Below are positions 26,294 through 35,463 of a stretch of 64,000 bases of DNA, one piece after another. Where the stretch lies: NCBI RefSeq assembly GCF_004295795.1, contig NZ_SEBR01000020.1:1-64000 (forward strand), in the 5' to 3' direction. This DNA comes from Flavobacterium sp. (GTDB taxonomy: Bacteria > Bacteroidota > Bacteroidia > Flavobacteriales > Flavobacteriaceae). Numbering within the stretch: position 1 is the first letter of the stretch; each line of letters starts with the position of its first letter. Both the position numbers and the translations under genes were made by a program. The notes under the pieces are model-generated. The model did no database searches. It saw only the letters and a program-made list of their open reading frames with translations, and had not been told where the DNA came from.

Positions 26294-28702
26294 ATGACGC
26301 AATCTGAAACCGCCCAAACGCTCACTTTCGAAGATTTCAAGACCGAAGTCCTGCACGATTACAAGATCGCGCTGACAAGTCGCGAATGCAGTCTTTTAGG
26401 CCGACGCGAAGTCCTTACCGGAAAAGCCAAATTCGGGATTTTTGGCGATGGAAAGGAAGTGCCGCAACTCGCGATGGCCAAGGCTTTCAAGAATGGCGAT
26501 TTCAGATCCGGTTACTATCGCGACCAGACTTTCATGATGGCGATCGGCCAGCTCTCAATCCAGCAATTTTTCGCCGGATTGTATGGACACACAGATATCG
26601 AGCAAGAACCGATGTCGGCCGGAAGACAAATGGGCGGCCACTTTGCCACGCACAGCCTGAACGCCGACGGAAGCTGGAAAAACCTTACGATCCAAAAGAA
26701 TTCCTCGTCAGACATTTCACCCACTGCCGGTCAAATGCCGCGATTGCTCGGATTGGCGCAGGCATCCAAAATCTACAGAAACGTACAAAACATAAACGGT
26801 GCGACCAATTTCTCGATTTTCGGGAACGAGATCGCTTGGGGAACGATCGGCAACGCGAGTACATCCGAAGGTCTTTTCTTCGAAACCATCAATGCAGCCG
26901 GCGTTTTGCAGGTCCCAATGGTGATTTCGGTCTGGGACGACGAATACGGAATTTCGGTTCACGCGCGCCACCAGACCACAAAAGAGAACATTTCCGAAAT
27001 CCTCAAAGGTTTGCAACGGGACGAGAACGCAAAAGGTTACGAGATTTTCCGTTGTAAAGGTTGGGATTATGCCGACTTGGTAGCGACATACGACAAAGCT
27101 TCGAAACTCGCCAGAGCCGAACACGTGCCTTGCCTGATTCACGTTACCGAAGTCACGCAACCGCAAGGCCATTCGACATCCGGGTCGCACGAGCGCTACA
27201 AAAACACCGATCGCCTGCAATGGGAAGCTGATTTCGACTGTATCAAAAAGATGCGCGAATGGATGTTGCGCAACAATCTTTCCACGGCCGAAGTCCTCGA
27301 CGGGATGGAATCGGATATCAAAAAAGAAGTGCTCGAAGGCAAAAAAGCTGCCTGGACGGCTTATCTGAATCCGATCAAACAAGAACAATCGGAATTGGTC
27401 GATTTGCTGAATTCGATTTCGGAACAAAGCGCCAACAAGGTTTTCATCCAAAAATATGCCGCCGACCTTTCGTCCATCAAAGAGCCGATCCGCAAGGATT
27501 TGCTGGTTTTGGCCAGAAAAGCGTTGCGGATGTTGCTCGAGGAAAATGCGCTGCGACTGCAATTGGCCGAATGGATAAGAACTTACACGAACAAAATCCA
27601 ACCGAATTTCAGCTCTCACCTATTCTCTGAATCGGCTCAGGGCGTGGCTTCGGTACAGGAAGTTTTGCCGACGTTCGACGACAATTCGGAAGAAGCCGAT
27701 GCGAGATTGGTACTGCGCGACAACTTTGACGCTTTGTTTACGAAATATCCGAACGCGCTGATTTTTGGCGAAGATTCCGGAAATATCGGAGACGTGAACC
27801 AAGGTTTGGAAGGCATGCAGGAAAAGTACGGTGAAATGCGTGTTTCCGATGCGGGAATCCGTGAAGCGACGATTTTGGGACAAGGTATCGGAATGGCCAT
27901 GAGAGGTTTGCGCCCAATTGCCGAAATCCAGTATCTCGATTACTTATTATACGCCATCCAGATCATGAGCGATGATTTGGCAACTTTGCAATATCGCACG
28001 AAAGGGCGACAGAAAGCGCCGCTTATCATCAGGACGCGCGGACACAGGCTCGAAGGCATTTGGCATTCGGGATCGCCTATGGGCATGATCATCAATGCCA
28101 TTCGAGGCATCCACGTTCTGGTCCCGAGAAATATGACAAAAGCCGCCGGATTCTACAATACTTTGATGGAATGCGACGAACCTGCCTTGATTGTCGAATG
28201 CCTGAACGGCTATCGTCTTAAAGAGAAGATGCCGACGAATTTGGCCGAGTTCAAAACCCCGATCGGCGTTGTGGAAACCATCCGAAAAGGTTCCGATATA
28301 ACGATTGTATCGTACGGCTCGACTTTGAGGATCATAGAACAGGCGGCGAATGAACTTCAGTCTGTCGGGATCGATTGTGAGATCATTGACTGTCAATCGC
28401 TTTTGCCTTTCGACTTGAACCAGGACATCGCTAAAAGTATCGATCTCACAAATAGACTTTTGGTTGTTGACGAAGACGTTCCTGGTGGCGCATCGGCCTA
28501 TATTTTGCAACAGGTCATCGACGATCAGAACGCTTATGATTTCCTCGACAGCAAACCTCAGACTTTGGCTGCCAAGGCGCATCGTCCGGCTTATGGAACT
28601 GACGGCGATTATTTTTCGAAACCGTCAGCCGAAGACATTTATGAGAAAGTATATGCGATGTTCAACGAACTCGATCCGACGAAATATCCTTCACTTTACT
28701 AA
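26294..28702 (+). CDS. Fused alpha/beta E1 subunit of a 2-oxoacid dehydrogenase
   Basis: 802 aa, thiamine-diphosphate enzyme decarboxylating a 2-oxoacid (probably branched-chain) and passing the acyl group to a lipoyl E2. Residues 1-380 are the alpha part: SGYYRDQTFMMA, MGGHF, and the ThDP/Mg loop IGNASTSEGLFFETIN. About 460-800 are the beta part: FGEDSGNIGDVNQGL, GIREATILGQGIGMAM, EIQYLDYLLYA and AHRPAYGTDGDYFSKPS. The ATG at 26294 is chosen because a -7 box lies just upstream. Such fused E1 proteins are typical of flavobacteria. E2 and E3 genes are not here, so the exact substrate is inferred. Confidence 0.9.
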   Translation: MTQSETAQTLTFEDFKTEVLHDYKIALTSRECSLLGRREVLTGKAKFGIFGDGKEVPQLAMAKAFKNGDFRSGYYRDQTFMMAIGQLSIQQFFAGLYGHTDIEQEPMSAGRQMGGHFATHSLNADGSWKNLTIQKNSSSDISPTAGQMPRLLGLAQASKIYRNVQNINGATNFSIFGNEIAWGTIGNASTSEGLFFETINAAGVLQVPMVISVWDDEYGISVHARHQTTKENISEILKGLQRDENAKGYEIFRCKGWDYADLVATYDKASKLARAEHVPCLIHVTEVTQPQGHSTSGSHERYKNTDRLQWEADFDCIKKMREWMLRNNLSTAEVLDGMESDIKKEVLEGKKAAWTAYLNPIKQEQSELVDLLNSISEQSANKVFIQKYAADLSSIKEPIRKDLLVLARKALRMLLEENALRLQLAEWIRTYTNKIQPNFSSHLFSESAQGVASVQEVLPTFDDNSEEADARLVLRDNFDALFTKYPNALIFGEDSGNIGDVNQGLEGMQEKYGEMRVSDAGIREATILGQGIGMAMRGLRPIAEIQYLDYLLYAIQIMSDDLATLQYRTKGRQKAPLIIRTRGHRLEGIWHSGSPMGMIINAIRGIHVLVPRNMTKAAGFYNTLMECDEPALIVECLNGYRLKEKMPTNLAEFKTPIGVVETIRKGSDITIVSYGSTLRIIEQAANELQSVGIDCEIIDCQSLLPFDLNQDIAKSIDLTNRLLVVDEDVPGGASAYILQQVIDDQNAYDFLDSKPQTLAAKAHRPAYGTDGDYFSKPSAEDIYEKVYAMFNELDPTKYPSLY

Positions 28703-28723
28703 TATCCGAAAACAAAAAACAAC

Positions 28724-28755
28724 AAAATCCGATTGCGAAAGTGGTCGGATTTTTT
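28724..28755 (+). terminator. Rho-independent terminator after E1 gene
   Basis: AATCCGA, 12-base loop, TCGGATT and a T run, 22 bp past the stop. Confidence 0.8.
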
Positions 28756-28853
28756 GTTTAACATTTAAATCTTACATGGTTTCTACAATTGTATTGCGTT
28801 TTCGTTTTATCTGACGAAATTCAGTTCTCATTACAACCTAAAATCCAGAAATC

Positions 28854-29102
28854 ATGAACAAATCAATTCTTTTGGGAGCATTTTCGCTTATTGCGTTGGC
28901 CTCATGCGAGAAAAAAACCGAAACCACGATCGAGAACAAAGACACGACTGTTGTCGTTATGCCTCCGCCACCGGCTGTGGAAACTCCTGCGGATACAAGC
29001 GATACATCGGTTGAAGTCGGAAAAGAAGGCATAAGTGTCGATTCGAAAACAACTGACGTGAAGGTCGAGGACGGAAAAACCAAAGTCGAAGTAAAAAAAT
29101 AA
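28854..29102 (+). CDS. Small lipoprotein (paralogue 1)
   Basis: 82 aa with a lipoprotein signal (about residues 1-18, SLIALASC lipobox). The mature part is short, polar and low in complexity: VVVMPPPPAVETPADTS followed by a charged Lys/Glu/Val tail. It is first of three neighbouring lipoproteins with the same layout; the next starts 4 bp downstream. Function unknown; likely surface or periplasmic. Confidence 0.7.
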   Translation: MNKSILLGAFSLIALASCEKKTETTIENKDTTVVVMPPPPAVETPADTSDTSVEVGKEGISVDSKTTDVKVEDGKTKVEVKK

Positions 29103-29106
29103 AGCC

Positions 29107-29379
29107 ATGAAACGTATTCTATTGCTTACAGCAGGACTTGCGCTGATGACATTTGCCTCGTGCAAGGACAAGAACGATCCGGCCGCTCCTGGCGAACCCG
29201 TTGTGGATACTATGACTGTCGATCCGCCGCCAGCGCCTCCAGTCGAAGAGAAAGAGATCGAGGTAAAAACGCCAGACGGGAAAAAAGTCGAGGTGAATGT
29301 CCCGGTTCCGCCACCGCCACCAAAACCCGGGAACTTGCCGCCGCCGCCTCCACCGCCTCCCACAGTAAAAGTGAAATAA
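29107..29379 (+). CDS. Small proline-rich lipoprotein (paralogue 2)
   Basis: 90 aa with a lipoprotein signal ending in FASC. The mature part opens KDKNDPAAPGEPVVDTMTVD, shared with paralogue 3 (KDNNDP...VDTMSVD), and has several proline runs, the last being eight prolines before TVKVK. No domain recognised. A rigid polyproline spacer reaching from the membrane is an inference. Confidence 0.72.
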   Translation: MKRILLLTAGLALMTFASCKDKNDPAAPGEPVVDTMTVDPPPAPPVEEKEIEVKTPDGKKVEVNVPVPPPPPKPGNLPPPPPPPPTVKVK

Positions 29380-29410
29380 CACGGCAAGTGTCGCGTATAA
29401 AATTCAAGAT

Positions 29411-29740
29411 ATGAAACGCATCCTGTTAACAAGCGGAATCGCGCTTTTACTGCTCGCTTCGTGTAAGGACAATAACGATCCTTTGGCCGAAGGCGCGCTT
29501 GGCGTAGATACGATGTCAGTCGATCGACCGTCACTACCGCCCGATCAATTGGAACCTCGAGAGGCTGCAGAAGTGCAATCACCGGATGGAAGAGCGGAAA
29601 TTGTAGTTCCCGGGCCGCCGCCACCGCCGCGTCCGAAACACCCGCCAAGGCCACGACGCTTGCCGCCTCCGCCCCATCCACCGAAGCTGAGGTTGCCACC
29701 GCCGCCTCCGCCTCCACCGCTTCCGCCACCACTTCGATAA
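29411..29740 (+). CDS. Small proline/arginine-rich lipoprotein (paralogue 3)
   Basis: 109 aa with lipobox LLLASC. After a short head similar to paralogue 2, the second half is almost all proline with interspersed Arg, Lys, His and Leu (GPPPPPRPKHPPRPRRLPPP and onward). The codons are CCG/CCA/CCT mixed, so this is not a simple tandem repeat expansion. It ends the cluster; a terminator follows. Confidence 0.7.
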   Translation: MKRILLTSGIALLLLASCKDNNDPLAEGALGVDTMSVDRPSLPPDQLEPREAAEVQSPDGRAEIVVPGPPPPPRPKHPPRPRRLPPPPHPPKLRLPPPPPPPPLPPPLR

Positions 29741-29745
29741 TTTGA

Positions 29746-29775
29746 GACAACAATCCGGCTTTGGTCCGGATTTGT
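29746..29775 (+). terminator. Rho-independent terminator after lipoprotein cluster
   Basis: GACAACAATCCGG, short loop, CCGGATTTGTCG: a long stem with one bulge, just after the stop. The T tract is weak. Confidence 0.65.
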
Positions 29776-29844
29776 CGTTAAAAACATATTAAAAGAATCG
29801 CAAACTCGTTTTTTAACAAATAACTTTAAGACGAGAACAATTTT

Positions 29845-30753
29845 ATGGAAGAAATCCCGTCTTACGAAGTCATTATAATCGGTGGAAGCTATGCCGGACT
29901 CTCGGCTGCCATGACGCTTGGGCGTTCACTTCGCAACGTTTTGGTGATCGATACCGGAACGCCTTGCAACAGGAATTCGCCCCACGCCCACAACCTGATA
30001 GGATTCGACGGTGATTCACCTGAAGTCATCGCCTACAAAGCCAAAGAACAGGTTTTGAAATACCACACCGTCACTTTTTTCAACGGGAAGGCCGAAGCGG
30101 TTTCGGGACGCGACTCGGAATTCGAGGTCACAACCGATAACGGCGAGGCATTCCTGACCAAAAAAGTGCTTCTAGCGACAGGCGTGACCGACATAATTCC
30201 TGACATAGAAGGTTTTTCGGAGTGCTGGGGAAAAACGGTGATCCATTGCCCTTACTGCCACGCTTACGAAATCCGAGACAAAAAGATTGGGATTTTGGCC
30301 CATGGCGAGGCAGGATTCGAGATGTCGAAACTGATGCGTCAGTGGAGCAAGGACATTTCGATCCTGACCAACGACAATGAACCTTTTACTTTCGAGGAAC
30401 TCAAGATTCTGAAAGACAAGGGAATTCCTGTACATCCGAAAGCCATCGGACATTTCGAATGCGAGCAAGGACAGGTTTCGAAAGTGGTTTTCACCGATGG
30501 GACGAAAGAGCCGTTCGACGCGATCTACGCCAGAGCCGGCGTGCGCCAAAGCACGATGATTCCGATAGAAATCGGGTGTGAGCTCGACCGCCACGGATTC
30601 GTGATCGTCGACGATTACCAAAGAACGAACATTCCCGGACTTTTCGCCGCCGGAGACAACACGATGGCCATGCGCTCGCTCGCACGTTCGATCGCAGCGG
30701 GAAACACAGCCGGAATCAGCATCAACCACGAATTAGTAAACGAAGATTTTTGA
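29845..30753 (+). CDS. Thioredoxin-reductase-like FAD/NAD(P)H oxidoreductase
   Basis: 302 aa. FAD-binding GGSYAGLSAAMTLGRS (residues 13-28), FAD C-terminal motif FAAGDNT, and CPYCHAYE (Cys135, Cys138), the redox CxxC found in thioredoxin reductases and in AhpF-related flavoproteins. No extra N- or C-terminal domain. Its electron acceptor is not clear; no thioredoxin gene is adjacent. The stop overlaps the ATG of the following LytM-like gene (TGATG), so the two are co-translated. Confidence 0.85.
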   Translation: MEEIPSYEVIIIGGSYAGLSAAMTLGRSLRNVLVIDTGTPCNRNSPHAHNLIGFDGDSPEVIAYKAKEQVLKYHTVTFFNGKAEAVSGRDSEFEVTTDNGEAFLTKKVLLATGVTDIIPDIEGFSECWGKTVIHCPYCHAYEIRDKKIGILAHGEAGFEMSKLMRQWSKDISILTNDNEPFTFEELKILKDKGIPVHPKAIGHFECEQGQVSKVVFTDGTKEPFDAIYARAGVRQSTMIPIEIGCELDRHGFVIVDDYQRTNIPGLFAAGDNTMAMRSLARSIAAGNTAGISINHELVNEDF

Positions 30754-31433
30754 TGGATTTGACCGAATTGCTCCTGAAACAAAACGACGTGCACGTCATC
30801 GACCGCGGTATTTCTTATGAAGATTATGTGCATTTGGATCTTTCGCCGGAAAACAACGACATTTCAGAAGATTTGGTATCGGATTCCGATGCATTTTCAG
30901 CTTACGTCGAAACCTACATCGCCAATGGAAAAGCGCAGGTCGCTTACGGCGGTTACAATGAAAAACGTCAGTTGTATAAGCGCAGTGATCTGTTTTCGGA
31001 CAAAGACCAGGAACGCGACATCCATATCGGATTGGACATTTGGAGCGAAGCCGAAACGCCAGTCCTGGCCGCATTGGACGCGAAAGTGCACAGTTTCAAC
31101 TTCAATTCCGGACACGGAAATTACGGCCCGACAATCGTTCTGGAACACAACATCGAAGGAAAAACGTTCTACACGCTTTACGGACATTTGTCGGTGGAGA
31201 GCATCGAAGACATAGAAATCGGGGACGTTTTCAAAAAAGGACAGGAAATCGGATTTTTGGGCGATGCGTCCGTGAATGGCGATTATCCGCCTCACTTGCA
31301 CTTTCAGATTATCGACGACATTGACGATTATTTCGGAGATCATCCCGGCGTTTGTTCGGCATCTGACCTTGATTTCTATCTCAAAAATTGCCCCGACCCC
31401 AACTTATTGCTACAAATAAAACACACAACATGA
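30753..31433 (+). CDS. M23/LytM-like peptidase domain protein without signal peptide
   Basis: 226 aa from the ATG at 30753. The second half is an M23 fold with zinc-site residues in DIHIGLDIW (HxxxD) and HLHFQI, and the core segment YGPTIVLEHNIEGKTFYTLYGHLS. There is no signal peptide or membrane helix, unusual for an enzyme class that acts on peptidoglycan. Either the protein works in the cytosol on another substrate or it leaves by another route. Similar M23 domains occur fused to aminotransferase-like enzymes. It overlaps a flavin reductase gene upstream and a lipoprotein gene downstream, giving a three-gene unit. Confidence 0.8.
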   Translation: MDLTELLLKQNDVHVIDRGISYEDYVHLDLSPENNDISEDLVSDSDAFSAYVETYIANGKAQVAYGGYNEKRQLYKRSDLFSDKDQERDIHIGLDIWSEAETPVLAALDAKVHSFNFNSGHGNYGPTIVLEHNIEGKTFYTLYGHLSVESIEDIEIGDVFKKGQEIGFLGDASVNGDYPPHLHFQIIDDIDDYFGDHPGVCSASDLDFYLKNCPDPNLLLQIKHTT

Positions 31434-31927
31434 GAAAAGTAGTCTTATTATTCAGCCTTATAGCCGTGATGGCGTCCTGTAAATCGAAAAAATCGGCTGC
31501 GAACGCCAACAAGCCAAAACCGGTTGAAGTGGCCACAGATGCGCGTGTTCCGCTTGACGAACTCGACGCCGACCAAAAGAAACGTTCCTACGAATTCGGG
31601 CACAGGATTCTGAACGCGTGCAACACCTCGCGATTCAAGCCGTTCAATTCGAGCGAAGCAACGCCGTCGGTAATCAAGAACGTGACCGAGTCGAAAATCA
31701 CCAAAACCTGTCACCAATTCCGCCTCAAATATGGAGAATTCAGGGAAATGACTTTGGTGGAAGTTGTGAGAAACAAGAAAGACGAGACGAACGTCTACCG
31801 CTACAAAGCCGAATATTCGAAGAAAATCGCCAACAAGGAACTGCGCGTGATCATGAATGACGACAACAAATTGGTCGCGATAAAATCTACGGATTGGGTC
31901 GACAAATACGATCCGATCAAAAACTAA
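31430..31927 (+). CDS. Lipoprotein of unknown function
   Basis: 165 aa. Lipoprotein signal with lipobox VMASC at about residues 13-17, then a Lys/Asn/Pro linker (KSKKSAANANKPKPVE). The globular part has two cysteines (NACNTSRF and KTCHQF) and a basic C-terminal beta pattern. No domain recognised. The ATG overlaps the stop of the M23-like gene, so it is translationally coupled. Confidence 0.75.
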   Translation: MRKVVLLFSLIAVMASCKSKKSAANANKPKPVEVATDARVPLDELDADQKKRSYEFGHRILNACNTSRFKPFNSSEATPSVIKNVTESKITKTCHQFRLKYGEFREMTLVEVVRNKKDETNVYRYKAEYSKKIANKELRVIMNDDNKLVAIKSTDWVDKYDPIKN

Positions 31928-31957
31928 AGTCAATACATTTTACCGTCTTGCACTCCG

Positions 31958-33040
31958 TCAGAACCATTTCTTGCGCTTGAAGTAAATCGCCATCCCGATC
32001 GCGATTACGATCATCACGGCCCACACTGCATAATAACCGTTTTGCGTTTTGAGCTCGGGCATGTTCTCGAAATTCATTCCGTAAACTCCGACGATGAACG
32101 TCAATGGCATGAAAATCACCGAAAATACGGTCAGCGTTTTCATGATCTGGTTCATGCGTTGGCCTTGTGACGAAAAAAACATGTTCGAGGCGCTTTCCAA
32201 AGTGTTCGTGTCGTAGTCGATCTGGTCTAGAATCTCAAGGCATTTCTGGTGCAGACGCGCGAAAAATGTGTAGTTCGAACGCTCGATGCCGTCGTAATCT
32301 GCATCGTCTTTGATACTCTTGAGATTATAAAGCGCATCCCTCAACGGAACGACAGCTTTTTTCAGGAAATTCAAGCGCTCACGACTTTTTTCGATGCGAT
32401 AAAGCACGAAAGTGTTCTCGGCGATTTTGGCTTCCATGAACAATTTTTCTACGTCTTCCTCGAAAGCTTCCAAAGTGATGAAGAAGTTTTCCATGATCGC
32501 ATCCAACAACAAATACAGCAGGTAATCGTTTCCTCTTTTTCTTACGATTCCACTTCCCGTGCGGATTCTCTCGCGCAAATGGGCAAAAAAGTCGCTGCGT
32601 TTTTCCTGGAACGAAACCAATAGATTGTCTTTCATCAGGAAACTGATCTGTTCGACGCGAAGATTCGTCAGGTCATCTTCTGCCAAGATTGATTTTATAC
32701 TGAAGAACAGCACGTTGTCGGCTTCTTCCATTCGCGCACGTCTTGTAACGTTAAGGATGTCGCCGATGATCGCCGGTTCCATATCGAGAAAAGTACCGAT
32801 CTGCCGAATCAGTTCGGTATCGTGAAGCCCGTGGATGTTGAGCCATTTGACATCGTTGGTTTGGGACGGATCGCGCAACTCCTTCTCCATTCGATCGAGC
32901 GAACACGATTTGTATTCCTCATAACCTTCTTCGTTGTAGACAAAAAGCTGCACATCGACCGGATCGTCGTTGTAGATGCCGTTGTACTCGAGAAAATTCG
33001 GTTGGACTTTTCTGACTTTCTTGTATTTGATGCGTCTCAC
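31958..33040 (-). CDS. corA: CorA-family magnesium/cobalt transporter
   Basis: 360 aa from a GTG start. A long cytosolic N-terminal domain (residues 1-295) ends in the stalk helix. Two C-terminal transmembrane helices follow, with the selectivity motif YGMNFENMPE between them. A short lysine-rich tail (FKRKKWF) closes the protein. The family forms pentamers that import Mg2+ (or Co2+/Ni2+) and close when cytosolic Mg2+ is high. Stands alone, convergent with the lipoprotein gene upstream. Confidence 0.92.
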   Translation of the reverse strand: MRRIKYKKVRKVQPNFLEYNGIYNDDPVDVQLFVYNEEGYEEYKSCSLDRMEKELRDPSQTNDVKWLNIHGLHDTELIRQIGTFLDMEPAIIGDILNVTRRARMEEADNVLFFSIKSILAEDDLTNLRVEQISFLMKDNLLVSFQEKRSDFFAHLRERIRTGSGIVRKRGNDYLLYLLLDAIMENFFITLEAFEEDVEKLFMEAKIAENTFVLYRIEKSRERLNFLKKAVVPLRDALYNLKSIKDDADYDGIERSNYTFFARLHQKCLEILDQIDYDTNTLESASNMFFSSQGQRMNQIMKTLTVFSVIFMPLTFIVGVYGMNFENMPELKTQNGYYAVWAVMIVIAIGMAIYFKRKKWF

Positions 33041-33175
33041 TTGGCGAAATTTGAACTAAAGATAAAAGATTCAGATTTTAGGGCTCATTGTCGGTAAGGA
33101 AAATTTAGGATTCTTATTTTTGGGATTCAAAACAGACAGCGACGCCTATCTGCCCTAAACAATCCTTCGAGTAAA

Positions 33176-34414
33176 ATGCAGACACTTTACACCAATATCA
33201 AACAACTGCTCCAGATTCGCGACGTTTCGGTCGCGAAAGTTTCCGGAATCGAAATGGCCGAACTTCCAATGATCGAAAATGCGTGGCTTTTGACCGATGG
33301 CGAGTTGATTTCGGCTTTCGGGAAAATGTCAGAACTTCCGTCGTATGCAGGTGCGAAAGTGATCGACCTCGACGGAAAAGTCGTACTTCCCGCATGGTGC
33401 GACAGCCACACACACATCGTCTATGCCGGAAACCGCGTGCAGGAATTCGTAGACAGGATAAACGGTTTGAGTTATGAAGAAATCGCGAATCGCGGCGGCG
33501 GCATTTTGAATTCGGCCAAAAAGCTCAACGAAACTTCCGAAGATGCACTTTACGAGCAGTCTAAAAAGCGGCTCGACGAAGTCATGCATCAAGGTTCGGG
33601 CGCGGTTGAGATCAAATCGGGTTATGGTTTGACCGTCGAAGGCGAACTCAGGATGATGCGCGTCATCCGTCGGTTGAAGGAAAATTATCCGGTTGCGATC
33701 AAGGCGACTTTTTTGGGTGCGCACGCTTTCCCGACCGAATATAAATCGGATCCTGACGCTTACATCGACCTTATCGTCAATGAAATGCTACCTGAAATTA
33801 CCAAAGAAGGCCTCGCCTATTACATCGATGCTTTTTGCGAAGTCGGCTATTTTTCGGTGGAACAGACCGAAAGGATTATGGAAGCAGGAAAAAAATACGG
33901 GCTCGAACCCAAAATCCACGTCAACCAATTCAATGCCATTGGCGGAATCGAGGCTTGCGTGAAACACGGTGCGCTTTCAGTAGACCATCTTGAGGTAGTT
34001 ACCGATTCGGACATCGAAATGCTCAAGAATACCCGCACGATGCCCGTTGCCTTGCCTTTGTGTTCGTATTTCATCAGCATTCCTTACACGCCGGCGCGTC
34101 AAATGCTCAATGCCGGATTGCCGCTGGCACTGGCTTCTGATTTCAATCCGGGGACGACGCCTTCGGGAAACATGAATCTTGTCGTGGCCACGGCTTGCAT
34201 CAAAATGAAGATGACGCCCGAGGAAGCCATAAACGCAGCCACTTTGAACGGCGCTTACGCAATGGGATTACAGGCGACTCACGGAAGTATCACCGTCGGG
34301 AAAAAAGCCAACCTCATCATCACGAAACCTTTGACTTCGTTTTATGAACTGCCTTACAACTTCGGAACCGACCTCATCGATGCTGTCGTAATAAACGGCG
34401 AGTTCCTTCCATAA
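33176..34414 (+). CDS. hutI: Imidazolonepropionase
   Basis: 412 aa amidohydrolase converting 4-imidazolone-5-propanoate to N-formimidoyl-L-glutamate, third step of histidine breakdown. Metal site motif PAWCDSHTHIVYAGNR (about residues 76-91), further ligand motifs LGAHAFP and IHVNQF, and a C-terminal Asp in LASDFNPGTTPSG. Length and motifs are standard. hutH and hutU are not in the window; a formimidoylglutamase homologue follows after one gene. Confidence 0.95.
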   Translation: MQTLYTNIKQLLQIRDVSVAKVSGIEMAELPMIENAWLLTDGELISAFGKMSELPSYAGAKVIDLDGKVVLPAWCDSHTHIVYAGNRVQEFVDRINGLSYEEIANRGGGILNSAKKLNETSEDALYEQSKKRLDEVMHQGSGAVEIKSGYGLTVEGELRMMRVIRRLKENYPVAIKATFLGAHAFPTEYKSDPDAYIDLIVNEMLPEITKEGLAYYIDAFCEVGYFSVEQTERIMEAGKKYGLEPKIHVNQFNAIGGIEACVKHGALSVDHLEVVTDSDIEMLKNTRTMPVALPLCSYFISIPYTPARQMLNAGLPLALASDFNPGTTPSGNMNLVVATACIKMKMTPEEAINAATLNGAYAMGLQATHGSITVGKKANLIITKPLTSFYELPYNFGTDLIDAVVINGEFLP

Positions 34415-34440
34415 AAAAAGCCCGACGGATCGAGCTCTTT
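34412..34440 (-). terminator. Rho-independent terminator, probably bidirectional
   Basis: On the minus strand AGCTCGA, a 4-base loop and TCGGGCT (one G-U pair) are followed by seven Ts. It serves the coiled-coil gene; in the plus direction the same stem is followed by CTTTGTTT and could end hutI. Confidence 0.7.
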
Positions 34441-34458
34441 GTTTATGTAAGAAATTGG

Positions 34459-35340
34459 TTATCTCAAGTTGAAACTTGTTTTTGACACCAATTCGCCTTT
34501 GTCGAAAATGTTCACGAAGTACGTTCCTTTCTCGAAATCTTTGCCTTTTCCATCGAGGAATTCACAAACGTCGACCGAAGCATTTGCGTAAGCCACGGTA
34601 GTCGTGAAGCTGTAAGTCAAAGTATCGGAACCGAATGTCTCGGTCAATTTGTCGCCCAAGACGTTGTTTTTTGAGTCGATGATCTGAACGTAATAGGTCT
34701 TTTCTCCTGATTTTGCGATTTTGTTCTCGGCAATCGAGAAGCACACTTTCAGTTTGTCGGCGCGGCTGGCTTTGTCTGTTTCGATCTGTTTTCCCGAACG
34801 GCGTTGCTTGATGGCTTGCGTACGCAAGTTCATGACCGAAAGTTTGGAGCCTTTTTCGACCGTTTTGGCAAGATTCTCATTCTGTACGACCAAAGTGTCG
34901 TTGAAACGCTTTTGTTCGCCGTATGCTTTTTGGACGCTGTCGCGCTGCACGACAAGTCCGGCGTTTTCTTTCTTAAGCACTTCCACTTGCGCCATCACTG
35001 ATTTCATCCGGCCTTCGAGATTGCGATACTGGTCACGGATTTTCGAAAGCGCCGAGACATCGTTTTTGGCTTTCTCAAGATCGGCCATCAATTTCACTAC
35101 TTTTTCCCTTTCGGCGATAAGTTCGTCAGACATGGATGTATTTTCTGCAATCGCGGTGTCATAGGTCGCTTTCAACGCCTGAAGATCTTTCATGACATCG
35201 TCTTTTTCCTTCACCAAGACGGTTTGCGTAGACTTCGCATCGCTACTCATCTTATACATATACGCCAAACTTCCTGCGAGTAAAAGCGCGAGTATCACTA
35301 CGATCGCCTTTAATTTGGAGTTGCTGTTCTGATTTTCCAT
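34459..35340 (-). CDS. Membrane-anchored coiled-coil protein, unknown
   Basis: 293 aa. One N-terminal helix (about residues 11-29, AIVVILALLLAGSLAYMY) with a short cytosolic head, then a long heptad-rich coiled coil (about 40-160), and a C-terminal beta-rich domain (about 185-293) with two cysteines (VCFSIAEN and VCEFLDG). Orientation suggests the coiled coil and beta domain lie in the periplasm. No family recognised, though flavobacteria carry similar proteins. Divergent from the formimidoylglutamase homologue. Confidence 0.78.
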   Translation of the reverse strand: MENQNSNSKLKAIVVILALLLAGSLAYMYKMSSDAKSTQTVLVKEKDDVMKDLQALKATYDTAIAENTSMSDELIAEREKVVKLMADLEKAKNDVSALSKIRDQYRNLEGRMKSVMAQVEVLKKENAGLVVQRDSVQKAYGEQKRFNDTLVVQNENLAKTVEKGSKLSVMNLRTQAIKQRRSGKQIETDKASRADKLKVCFSIAENKIAKSGEKTYYVQIIDSKNNVLGDKLTETFGSDTLTYSFTTTVAYANASVDVCEFLDGKGKDFEKGTYFVNIFDKGELVSKTSFNLR

Positions 35341-35378
35341 ACTATTGGGTTTAAGTTGGTTGAAATGTTAAATTTTAA

Positions 35379-35386
35379 CAAATTTA
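35379..35386 (-). promoter_or_regulatory. Probable -7 promoter box (TAAATTTG)
   Basis: Minus-strand TAAATTTG, 38 bp before the coiled-coil gene's ATG. A TTGCC lies about 17 bp further upstream in the -33 region. Confidence 0.45.
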
Positions 35387-35438
35387 AATTATTAAAGCCG
35401 TTGGGCAACCTTGTTAACGAAAGTTTATATAAACGTCG

Positions 35439-35446
35439 TATTTTTG
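35439..35446 (+). promoter_or_regulatory. Probable -7 promoter box (TATTTTTG)
   Basis: TATTTTTG, 17 bp before the ATG at 35464. As it lies inside the longer open frame from 35356, it supports the shorter start. Confidence 0.45.
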
Positions 35447-35463
35447 GGCGAAATTGCTTTTTG

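Noticed and set aside
29545..29787. Glycine-rich antisense frame opposite the proline-rich lipoprotein
   Set aside because: Reverse complement of Pro codons gives Gly/Arg codons; no independent evidence.
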